A stretch of 7,698 bases of DNA from Clostridia bacterium (lineage in GTDB: Bacteria > Bacillota > Clostridia > Oscillospirales > Butyricicoccaceae): the NCBI GenBank assembly GCA_017556565.1, contig JAFYMQ010000091.1, positions 1 to 7,698 on the forward strand, in the 5' to 3' direction. Every line of letters begins with the position of its first letter. The stretch's first letter is position 1. This document shows positions 1 through 5,378 of this stretch, piece after piece. Under the pieces are notes generated by a model that had not been told where the DNA came from, made no database searches, and worked only from the letters and a program-made list of their open reading frames with translations. The position numbers were made by a program, and so were the translations under genes.

Positions 1-1
1 C

Positions 2-769
2 ACCCCCGGTCTGGCTGCCGCTATCGAGGCAACAGGCAGCGATATGGCATCCATCGGCTACGGCATTGCCTATCCCTTTGGTGTTGTGGGCGTTGTTCTG
101 TTTGTTCAGCTTATCCCCAAGCTGCTCAAGATCGACATCGGTGCAGAGCGTGAGCGTCTTGCAGCTGCTGCTTCTCAGGAAGAAGCTGCATCCCCCCTCA
201 AGGAAAAGAAGGTCAAGAACCTGGACGAGTTCGGCATGCTGCCCTTTGCGCTGGCTGTCGTTATCGGTATGCTTATTGCAAAGATCACCATCCCCCTGCC
301 CGGCGGCGCATCCTTCTCTCTGGGCACATCCGGCGGCCCTCTGCTGGCAGGTCTGATCTTCGGTCACTTCGGCAGCATCGGCGGCATCTCCATCTCTGTC
401 AAAAAATCCACTCTGGAAGTCATGCGTGAAGTCGGTCTGGCTCTGTTCCTTATGGGCGCAGGCACCCAGGCTGGCAAGGGATTTGTGGAAGTCCTCAAGG
501 AGCAGGGCGTTATTCTGTTCCTGCTGGGCGCTCTGATGACCATCGTTCCCATGATCATCGGCTACATTCTTGCCCGCAAGATTTTCAAGATCGACATCCT
601 CACCTCTCTGGGCGCTATCTGCGGCGGTATGACATCCACCCCCGCTCTGGGCACTCTGATCACAATGACCAAGGCAGAAGCCGTTGCGATCTCCTATGCG
701 GCTACATACCCTGTCGCACTGATCTTTGTTGTTCTGGCTTGCCAGTTCCTGCCCCTCATCGTCGGCTGA
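2..769 (+). CDS. AspT/YidE/YbjL-family transporter, C-terminal part (5' truncated by window edge)
   Basis: This is the last 255 residues of an integral membrane carrier of the aspartate:alanine antiporter-like family, probably moving acidic amino acids or dicarboxylates across the cytoplasmic membrane; the substrate cannot be read from sequence. The frame is open from base 2, so the start lies outside the window. The first visible residues (TPGLAAAIEATGSD, then IGYGIAYPFGVVGVVLF) are the end of the first family repeat. A charged linker rich in Ala, Glu and Lys follows at about residues 44-75. The second repeat then appears, with the Gly-rich GTSGGPLLAGLIFGHFG segment and the matching CGGMTSTPALGTL and SYAATYPVALIFVVL segments, so the internal duplication is visible. 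Many members carry TrkA-C (RCK) domains between the two halves; here the linker is far too short for one. The gene ends just before a strong terminator and is probably the last gene of its transcript. Family call confident, substrate unknown. Confidence 0.85.
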   Translation, partial: TPGLAAAIEATGSDMASIGYGIAYPFGVVGVVLFVQLIPKLLKIDIGAERERLAAAASQEEAASPLKEKKVKNLDEFGMLPFALAVVIGMLIAKITIPLPGGASFSLGTSGGPLLAGLIFGHFGSIGGISISVKKSTLEVMREVGLALFLMGAGTQAGKGFVEVLKEQGVILFLLGALMTIVPMIIGYILARKIFKIDILTSLGAICGGMTSTPALGTLITMTKAEAVAISYAATYPVALIFVVLACQFLPLIVG

Positions 770-785
770 AAATAATAACCTGATA

Positions 786-816
786 AAAAGACCTGCTCAA
801 CGAGAGCAGGTCTTTT
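786..816 (+). terminator. Rho-independent terminator of the transporter gene
   Basis: A perfect 13-bp stem (786-798 with 804-816) closes the 5-nt loop aacga. It begins 17 bases after the transporter stop. The right arm ends in TTTT followed by a pyrimidine-rich stretch, and the left arm begins with AAAA, so it could work in both directions. The same stem occurs at 2211-2241 with the loop inverted. Confidence 0.9.
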
Positions 817-845
817 CTTATTCAATTCGTCGCCGCATTAACTCG

Positions 846-897
846 GCTCCCTCTGATGAGGGAGCTGTCATTTTCGCAAGAAAATGACTGAGGGAGA
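846..897. repeat. Palindromic intergenic repeat, two stem-loops plus a third GAGGGAG arm
   Basis: Two adjacent perfect hairpins are visible. GCTCCCTC (846-853) pairs with GAGGGAGC (858-865) around the loop tgat. GTCATTTTC (867-875) pairs with GAAAATGAC (880-888) around the loop gcaa. A further GAGGGAG follows at 891-897 with its first G at 890 and could pair with CTCCCTC instead, closing the inner hairpin within an outer stem. There is no coding potential. From memory this resembles a dispersed REP-like repeat common in Oscillospiraceae/Ruminococcaceae genomes; that is recollection, not a search result. Confidence 0.7.
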
Positions 898-924
898 GAC
901 CTTGTAGGGTTAAGCTCTATAAAT

Positions 925-1041
925 CCCGTCGCCGCAAGGCGACACCTTAACCTCCCCGTAGGGGAGATTTCATCCGACCGCAAGGGCGGATATCATCTGC
1001 CGCAGGGCAGATTTCATTGATTATCGGCGCAGCCGACGGGC
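925..1041. repeat. Hairpin-array repeat, copy 1
   Basis: A row of short stem-loops lies between a terminal inverted repeat, CCCGTCG (925-931) and CGACGGG (1034-1040). The hairpins in order are: GTCGCC/GGCGAC with loop gcaa (928-943); CTCCCC/GGGGAG with loop gta (952-966); TCCG-a-CC/GG-g-CGGA with loop gcaa (973-990); TCTGCC/GGCAGA with loop gcag (996-1011); and a short CGGC/GCCG with loop gca (1025-1035). Later units are joined by the spacers atttca or tatca. Bases 922-996 match 2249-2323 at 73 of 75 positions in the same orientation. There is no ORF; the block looks like a REP- or MITE-like element. Confidence 0.8.
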
Positions 1042-1099
1042 TTTTGTTCTCCGGTGCGCCATATTTGCAAAGCTTTTCTTGCATTTATAACGAAATCTC

Positions 1100-1126
1100 T
1101 TGACATTTTTGTGGGGGGGGTAGAAT
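1100..1126 (+). promoter_or_regulatory. Promoter of the prepilin gene with an 8-G tract in the spacer
   Basis: A consensus -35 box TTGACA lies at 1100-1105 and a -10-like TAGAAT at 1121-1126, separated by 15 bases that end in eight consecutive G (1113-1120). Fifteen is shorter than the usual 16-18. The overlapping registers AGAATA (spacer 16) and GAATAT (spacer 17) are poorer matches but possible. Transcription would start near 1133-1137, giving a leader of about 45 bases. The stretch 1041-1099 upstream holds nothing else recognisable. Confidence 0.65.
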
Positions 1127-1179
1127 ATTTGCACAACTAGGTGTTGCACCACCAAGAATATTGCAAAGGAGAAGAAGTT

Positions 1180-2193
1180 ATGAGAAAAGCTGATAACAGA
1201 CGCGGATTCACCATCGTAGAGCTTGTCATAGTGATTGCAGTAGTAGCTATTCTGGCTGCGGTTTTGATTCCTACTTTTTCCTCGATTGTAGACAAAGCCA
1301 ACACGAGTCAGGCATTGCAGGAAGCAAGAAACACCTACACCGAATACGTGATAGCGAGCGACGGGGTAACCGCTTCTGCCGTAGTCGTAAGTGGAGGAGA
1401 TAAGTTCTTTGTAGTAAAAGACGGTGCGATCGATACCGAGAATGTTTATGAGGATAAAGAAACGGCAGGCGCAGTCATTTCTGCTGATTTCGGCGGAAAA
1501 CAGGTCGCTGCCGGAGTCTATAGCGCAGAAGTTCCTGAGTATGTGGATAGTTTTGCGGATAATACTTGGGCGCAGATCATCAATATGTGTCAAAAGAACG
1601 AAGTTCCCGCAACTTGGAACGTAGGTGACACAAAAACTATGACTATCGGCGGCACTGAGTACAATATTGTGATTATTGGCAAAAACCACGACACCTATTC
1701 CGATGGTTCGGGAAAAGCACCTCTGACATTCAAGCTGGCTGAAGTATATGGCACACCCGCCAAGATGAATGAAACCCAAACCAACACTACCGGTTGGTCA
1801 GGTTCTGCAATGAGAAATACTACTATGACCGAGATTTTGGCCGCTATGCCATCCGAGGTGCAAAACGCGGTTAAGGCTGTTGATAAAGAAACTCTGAATG
1901 GTACTCGCGACGGTCTGGAAACCACTTCCGATAAGCTGTTCCTGCTGTCCGAAATTGAGGTTAACGGCTCCGTTTCTTTCTCTAATAATTTTGCCGAAGG
2001 TTCTCGTTATGCCTATTATACTGATGTGGACTCTCAGATTATGTCAACATCTAATGGCGAGAAGAGTTCGTGGTGGCTTCGCGGCCCTGGTAAGAGCAAC
2101 GATATTGGTTACACCCAAATCAATAAGAGTGGTTATATGGCTAATGGCAGCGCTGAATATGCTTGCGGCGTTGTGTTTGGCTTCTGTTTCTAA
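1180..2193 (+). CDS. Type IV prepilin-like protein with C-terminal DUF6273-like domain
   Basis: A 337-residue protein predicted to be exported and anchored as a pseudopilin or pilin-like subunit. The start is ATG 1180, with AAAGGAG at 1165-1171 eight bases upstream; an in-frame GTG at 1141 lies inside the leader and lacks a ribosome site. The N-terminus is a classic prepilin signal: a short basic leader MRKADNRRG, cleavage before Phe10, Glu14 at mature position 5, then the hydrophobic helix IVELVIVIAVVAILAAVLIP. After a variable middle, residues from about 143 (WNVGDT) to the end resemble DUF6273, with WSGSAMR, LFLLSEIEV, a WWLRGPG motif (residues about 299-305) and the terminal GVVFGFCF. Codons are more A/T-rich than in the neighbouring transporter and glm genes, suggesting a different history. 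No prepilin peptidase, pilus ATPase or other pilin gene is nearby, so it is an orphan. It is flanked by terminator-plus-hairpin-array blocks. Prepilin call strong; DUF6273 call from motif memory; role (adhesion, display, pseudopilus) unknown. Confidence 0.85.
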   Translation: MRKADNRRGFTIVELVIVIAVVAILAAVLIPTFSSIVDKANTSQALQEARNTYTEYVIASDGVTASAVVVSGGDKFFVVKDGAIDTENVYEDKETAGAVISADFGGKQVAAGVYSAEVPEYVDSFADNTWAQIINMCQKNEVPATWNVGDTKTMTIGGTEYNIVIIGKNHDTYSDGSGKAPLTFKLAEVYGTPAKMNETQTNTTGWSGSAMRNTTMTEILAAMPSEVQNAVKAVDKETLNGTRDGLETTSDKLFLLSEIEVNGSVSFSNNFAEGSRYAYYTDVDSQIMSTSNGEKSSWWLRGPGKSNDIGYTQINKSGYMANGSAEYACGVVFGFCF

Positions 2194-2210
2194 AACTTTA
2201 CTATCAAACC

Positions 2211-2241
2211 AAAAGACCTGCTCTCGTTGAGCAGGTCTTTT
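2211..2241. terminator. Bidirectional terminator between the convergent prepilin and GntR genes
   Basis: A perfect 13-bp stem (2211-2223 with 2229-2241) closes the loop tcgtt. It has AAAA on the left and TTTT on the right, so it can end + strand transcripts from the prepilin gene and - strand transcripts from the GntR gene. For the latter the mRNA would run through the hairpin array first, giving a structured 3' tail of about 180 bases. It is the exact reverse complement of 786-816. Confidence 0.88.
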
Positions 2242-2251
2242 CCTGTTTAAT

Positions 2252-2389
2252 CCCGTCGCCGCAAGGCGACACCATAACCTCCCCGCAGGGGAGATTTCAT
2301 CCGACCGCAAGGGCGGATATCATCCGCTCAAAAGCGGATATCATCTGCCGCAAGGCAGATATCATTGCCCACAGGCGCAGCCGACGGGC
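2252..2389. repeat. Hairpin-array repeat, copy 2 (one unit longer than copy 1)
   Basis: Bounded by CCCGTCG (2252-2258) and CGACGGG (2382-2388). The hairpins in order are: GTCGCC/GGCGAC with loop gcaa (2255-2270); CTCCCC/GGGGAG with loop gca (2279-2293); TCCG-a-CC/GG-g-CGGA with loop gcaa (2300-2317); an additional TCCGCT/AGCGGA with loop caaa (2323-2338); and TCTGCC/GGCAGA with loop gcaa (2344-2359). The last three are joined by tatca spacers at a period of about 21-23 bases. The right end, a possible GCCC (2367-2370)/GGGC (2386-2389) stem, touches the stop codon of the GntR gene. Same orientation as copy 1. Confidence 0.8.
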
Positions 2390-2390
2390 T

Positions 2391-3374
2391 TCATATACTT
2401 TTCTTCTCCGCTAATCGGTCGATTTTTTCTTCCAGATACATCAGCGAGCCTTCGTCTATCTTGTAGTGGCAGAGTATGACCTTGCCCGTGTGGGCAAACC
2501 TCTGCAGGCGGCGGTGTATATCGGCCGAGCAGTAGCGCTCGTAGCCGTCGGGCAGCAGCAGGGTGGTCTTGTCCATAAGAAAGCTCTCCAGTCGGTTGAT
2601 GTCCGAGAACACCTCGGGCTGGGAGATGGTGACGTTGTCGGTAAAGGACAGGCAGGCGTGACGGATAAGACTGCCGAACCTTTCGCTGGCGCACAGTATG
2701 CCCGCATGCTCGCCGGGTTCCAGCTTGACTATCTGCTTGACCGAGGTGCTTGCCATACGCAGCGCGATCTTGGCAAGCTTGTGCTTGTCCTGAATAAGCC
2801 CCTCCACCGCCTCGGCATGGGTCTGGGTGGTGACGATTATGTCCATATCCTCGCTGATGGAGTAGGGATAGCTCTCCATCTCGCTGAGCAGGGAGGTGTA
2901 CAGGTCGATATTCTCCAGCTTGTGCAGCTGCTGCTGCAGCTGATCCATCACCTCGCGGTTGCACTCGATGATGGCGACCTTGATGTTCTCCTGATGTGCG
3001 GCAAGCTCGCGCAGCTTGAGGTTTAGGAATATATTGATCTCGCTGAGCGAAAATCCCATATCCTCCATCTCGCTCAGCGCACGGTCGATGGCGGCAAGCG
3101 CCTTGTCCTTGCGGCTGCCCATAGGTGCGGGGGAGTAGCAGACGAAGGTGCCTCTGCCCTGAGCTTTTTTGATAAGCTGCTCGCTCTCCAGCTCGTCGTA
3201 GGTGCGCTTTACGGTGCCCTGCGCCACCTGCAGCCTGTCAGCAAGCTCACGCACGGTGGGCAGCCGTGTGCCGAATGGCACAGCGCCGCTTTTGATGCCT
3301 GAGCGGATGGAGTTTGCCAGCTGCTGATATATAGGTGCATTGACGTTGGGGTCAAAGTGATACAACTTGTCCAA
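2391..3374 (-). CDS. GntR-family transcriptional regulator, divergent from the glutamate mutase operon
   Basis: A 327-residue DNA-binding protein, the likely local regulator of the glm operon and of itself. The N-terminus is a GntR winged helix-turn-helix: DPNVNAPIYQQLANSIRSG (about 8-30), GTRLPTVRELADRL (35-48), recognition segment VAQGTVKRTYDELESEQLI (50-68) and wing KKAQGRGTFV. The remaining 240 or so residues are not an FadR/FCD, UTRA or aminotransferase (MocR) domain that I can recognise. They contain a probable coiled or helical linker (AIDRALSEMEDMG to about residue 135) and then alternating beta-alpha segments (IKVAIIECN, MDIIVTTQTH, GEHAGILCASERFG, TTLLLPDGYE), suggesting an alpha/beta ligand-sensing domain; the ligand is unknown. 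I place the start at TTG 3374-3372, because AAAGGTGG (3388-3381) lies six bases upstream. Upstream in-frame codons, including a TTG at 3434, fall in the promoter -35 box and cannot be translated. Glutamate or another pathway intermediate is a plausible effector but is inference. Confidence 0.85.
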   Translation of the reverse strand: MDKLYHFDPNVNAPIYQQLANSIRSGIKSGAVPFGTRLPTVRELADRLQVAQGTVKRTYDELESEQLIKKAQGRGTFVCYSPAPMGSRKDKALAAIDRALSEMEDMGFSLSEINIFLNLKLRELAAHQENIKVAIIECNREVMDQLQQQLHKLENIDLYTSLLSEMESYPYSISEDMDIIVTTQTHAEAVEGLIQDKHKLAKIALRMASTSVKQIVKLEPGEHAGILCASERFGSLIRHACLSFTDNVTISQPEVFSDINRLESFLMDKTTLLLPDGYERYCSADIHRRLQRFAHTGKVILCHYKIDEGSLMYLEEKIDRLAEKKSI

Positions 3375-3392
3375 AATGAGCCACCTTTCACG

Positions 3393-3408
3393 ATTGATAT
3401 ATATCAAT
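3393..3408. promoter_or_regulatory. 16-bp perfect palindrome, candidate autoregulatory operator
   Basis: ATTGATATATATCAAT is perfectly self-complementary. It overlaps the -10 box (3411-3406) and the expected start of transcription of the GntR gene, where bound protein would block its own promoter. Assignment to the GntR protein is inferred from position. Confidence 0.5.
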
Positions 3409-3434
3409 ATAAGCGATTGTACTATATTTGTCAA
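3406..3434 (-). promoter_or_regulatory. Promoter of the GntR regulator gene
   Basis: Read on the - strand, the -35 box TTGACA (3434-3429) and -10 box TATATT (3411-3406) are separated by exactly 17 bases. Transcription would begin near 3399, leaving a leader of about 25 bases with the AAAGGTGG ribosome site. This excludes any protein start upstream of about 3399. Confidence 0.8.
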
Positions 3435-3435
3435 C

Positions 3436-3462
3436 GATTTTTACCCATTTTGGGCAAAAATC
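3436..3462. promoter_or_regulatory. 27-bp imperfect palindrome between the two divergent -35 boxes
   Basis: Outer arms GATTTTT (3436-3442) and AAAAATC (3456-3462) and inner arms CCCA (3444-3447) and TGGG (3451-3454) surround a ttt centre, with a single A/C mismatch between the arms. It occupies almost exactly the space between the -35 box of the regulator (ending 3434) and that of glmS (starting 3465). It is a candidate shared operator or activator site for the GntR protein or another regulator. Confidence 0.5.
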
Positions 3463-3464
3463 TC

Positions 3465-3493
3465 TTGACTTATGGGGTGGAACAATGTAGTAT
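3465..3493 (+). promoter_or_regulatory. Promoter of the glmS-glmL-glmE-mal operon
   Basis: TTGACT (3465-3470) and TAGTAT (3488-3493) are separated by 17 bases. Transcription would start near 3500, giving a leader of about 55 bases to the glmS ATG. The leader contains only a weak CCCTTT/AGAGGG hairpin (3511-3526) and no cobalamin riboswitch that I can see. No other promoter is apparent before glmL, glmE or mal. Confidence 0.75.
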
Positions 3494-3554
3494 ATAGTTA
3501 TAATAATGTGCCCTTTGATAAGAGGGTAATAATATTTTTGAGGTGTTACAAAAA

Positions 3555-3971
3555 ATGGAGGAAAACCGCAAGAAAGTAATCGTCATCGGCGTTATCGGTG
3601 CCGATGTACACGCTGTAGGCAACACTATTCTGTATCATTCCTTTACAGAAGCCGGCTTCGAGGTTGTTAACCTGGGCGTTATGGTTTCTCAGGAAGAGTA
3701 CATTGCTGCAGCAATCGAATCCAATGCAGACGCTATCGTTATCTCCTCTCTGTACGGCCAGGGCGAGCTTGACTGCCAGGGCATGAGAGAAAAGTGCAAC
3801 GAAGCAGGTCTCAAGGACATCCCCCTGCTGGTAGGCGGCAACATCGTTATCGGCAAGCAGGAGTGGAGCGAGGTTGAGAAGCGCTTCAAGGCTATGGGCT
3901 TTGACAGAGCATTCGGCCCCGGCACAGATCCCGCTGTTACCATCGCTGCTCTGCACGAACTGCTTGACTAA
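3555..3971 (+). CDS. glmS: Glutamate mutase sigma (S) subunit, cobalamin-binding
   Basis: Small subunit of coenzyme B12-dependent glutamate mutase (methylaspartate mutase), also called MutS; not the glucosamine synthase of the same symbol. It binds adenosylcobalamin and pairs with GlmE to convert L-glutamate to (2S,3S)-3-methylaspartate in the cytoplasm. The 138 residues match the family length. The B12-binding motif DxHxxG is present as ADVHAVG near residue 17, with His as the lower axial cobalt ligand in the family. The later [10 protein letters not shown] and [10 protein letters not shown] segments are the loops that hold the nucleotide tail in B12-binding Rossmann domains. The start is ATG 3555, with GAGGTG at 3540-3545 nine bases upstream; an in-frame GTG at 3543 lies within that ribosome site. 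It is the first gene of the operon and ends 15 bases before glmL. Confidence 0.95.
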   Translation: MEENRKKVIVIGVIGADVHAVGNTILYHSFTEAGFEVVNLGVMVSQEEYIAAAIESNADAIVISSLYGQGELDCQGMREKCNEAGLKDIPLLVGGNIVIGKQEWSEVEKRFKAMGFDRAFGPGTDPAVTIAALHELLD

Positions 3972-3986
3972 GGGGAGCCTGAGGGT

Positions 3987-5378
3987 ATGAAGCCTGTTCT
4001 TCTGATAGATTTCGGAAGCACTTATACCAAACTTACCGCTGTCGATCTTGACAGCGAGGAGCTGCTGGGCACGGCAGCATCCTACACTACGGTTCAGACC
4101 GATATCAACGACGGCCTCAACCGCGGTCTCGCACTTTTGGAAGAAAAGGTCGGCAAGCTTGAGTACACAGAGACCTTTGCCTGTTCCTCGGCAGCGGGCG
4201 GACTGCGGATGGTAACGTCCGGACTTGTCCCCGAGCTGACTTCTGAGGCCGCAAGACTTGCGTCCCTGGGTGCAGGCGCCAAGGTCGTGGGAGTGTATTC
4301 CTTCCAGCTGACCGAGGATGACATCGAGGATATCGAGAGCTTAAGACCCGATATTTTTCTTCTGGTCGGCGGTACCGACGGCGGCAATAGCGAATGCATC
4401 CTGCACAACGCAAAGATGCTGGCTGAGATGAAGCCCGCCTTCCCCGTAGTGATCGCAGGCAACCGCAGTGTTGCCAGACAGTGCAAGAGACTGCTCGAGG
4501 GCTGTGAGGTCTACGTTTGCGAAAACGTTATGCCCAAGTTCGGTGTGCTCAACATCACACCCACCCAGAAGCAGATCAGAGACATCTTCCTCAATCGCAT
4601 CGTACTTGCCAAAGGCTTGAGCCGGGTTAATTCGCTGCTCAGTGACATTATGATGCCCACCCCCTCCGCCGTGCTTCAGGCAATGAACCTGCTGGCACAG
4701 GGCACCGAGGGCGAGATCGGCATCGGCGATCTTATCGCCGTAGACGTGGGCGGTGCGACGACGGACATCTATTCTATAGCAGACGGCATGCCCCGAGCCG
4801 CCAACACGGTATTCAAGGGTCTGCCCGAGCCTTATTCCAAGCGCACCGTTGAGGGCGATATCGGAATGCGCTACAGCATCCACGGTATTGTAGAGGCAGC
4901 GGGAATAGGCAGAGTTGCCCAGCTGTCGGGACTTACTCCCCAGCGAGCAGAGCAGCTCATCAACTATCTCAGTGAGAACACCGAGACACTCCCCGGCGAC
5001 GATCAGGAGCTCAGACGTCTTGACTATGCGCTGGCATCTCTGGCGGTGGAAACCGCGGTCATGCGCCACGCAGGTACTATGGAGGAGACCTACACCATGA
5101 TGGGTCAGACCTTTGTCCAGAGCGGCAAGGATCTCTCTAACGTCAAGCAGATCATCATGACCGGCGGCAGCATCATCCACAACCCCGATGCCGCAAAGAT
5201 CGCCACCCACGCCCTCTACAGCCCCATGCACCCCGCGTCGCTGCGCCCCAAGCAGGCTGACGTATGGGTAGACAGAAAATACATTTTGGCCGCAATGGGT
5301 CTTCTGTCTGTTCACTATCCTGCAGCGGCTTTACGAATTATGAAGAAGGAGCTTGAGAAGAATGGATTTACAGAATAA
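3987..5378 (+). CDS. glmL: Glutamate mutase-associated ATPase GlmL (MutL), probable reactivase
   Basis: A 463-residue ASKHA-fold ATPase (actin/Hsp70/sugar-kinase superfamily) always found with glutamate mutase. Its role is thought to be chaperone-like reactivation of the mutase after its B12 cofactor is damaged; it is not the DNA mismatch repair MutL. Nucleotide-binding motifs are in the expected order: phosphate-1 [11 protein letters not shown] (about 5-15), LLVGGTDGG (about 125-134), phosphate-2 [13 protein letters not shown] (about 250-262) and adenosine motif IIMTGGSI (about 389-396). AGGGGAG at 3971-3977 lies nine bases before ATG 3987. The 3' end overlaps the start of glmE by 17 bases in a different frame, which suggests coupled translation. 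Position between glmS and glmE is the usual clostridial order. The family assignment is firm; the biochemical role comes from the family, not from anything unique here. Confidence 0.93.
   Translation: MKPVLLIDFGSTYTKLTAVDLDSEELLGTAASYTTVQTDINDGLNRGLALLEEKVGKLEYTETFACSSAAGGLRMVTSGLVPELTSEAARLASLGAGAKVVGVYSFQLTEDDIEDIESLRPDIFLLVGGTDGGNSECILHNAKMLAEMKPAFPVVIAGNRSVARQCKRLLEGCEVYVCENVMPKFGVLNITPTQKQIRDIFLNRIVLAKGLSRVNSLLSDIMMPTPSAVLQAMNLLAQGTEGEIGIGDLIAVDVGGATTDIYSIADGMPRAANTVFKGLPEPYSKRTVEGDIGMRYSIHGIVEAAGIGRVAQLSGLTPQRAEQLINYLSENTETLPGDDQELRRLDYALASLAVETAVMRHAGTMEETYTMMGQTFVQSGKDLSNVKQIIMTGGSIIHNPDAAKIATHALYSPMHPASLRPKQADVWVDRKYILAAMGLLSVHYPAAALRIMKKELEKNGFTE

Noticed and set aside
925..1040. 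CRISPR array
   Set aside because: The repeated units are self-complementary hairpins with varying stems and very short constant spacers. There are no long unique spacers and no cas genes.
817..1099. Small RNA or tRNA gene in the gap before the prepilin promoter
   Set aside because: No cloverleaf, no promoter ahead of it and no separate terminator. The structure seen is explained by the palindromic repeats.
1021..1779. 252-codon - strand open frame across the prepilin promoter and 5' half
   Set aside because: It is Cys- and Phe-rich without domain logic, and it runs antisense through the promoter and the prepilin signal sequence.
2466..3026. 186-codon + strand open frame opposite the GntR gene
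   Set aside because: Antisense shadow of a well-supported regulator, with no ribosome site and no recognisable domain.
3375..3434. Longer N-terminus for the GntR protein from the TTG at 3434
   Set aside because: That codon is the -35 box of a 17-spaced promoter on the same strand, and the mRNA would start near 3399. The TTG at 3374 has a ribosome site at the right distance and gives the normal GntR N-terminus.
3511..3539. Attenuator or riboswitch in the glmS leader
   Set aside because: Only a 6-bp stem with a G-U pair, CCCTTT/AGAGGG, followed loosely by a T run. The leader is about 55 bases, too short for a cobalamin riboswitch, and no B12-box sequence is seen.
5353..5361. Upstream TTG start for glmE
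   Set aside because: ATG 5362 has better spacing to AAGGAG and places all known catalytic residues at the numbers of the characterised enzyme.
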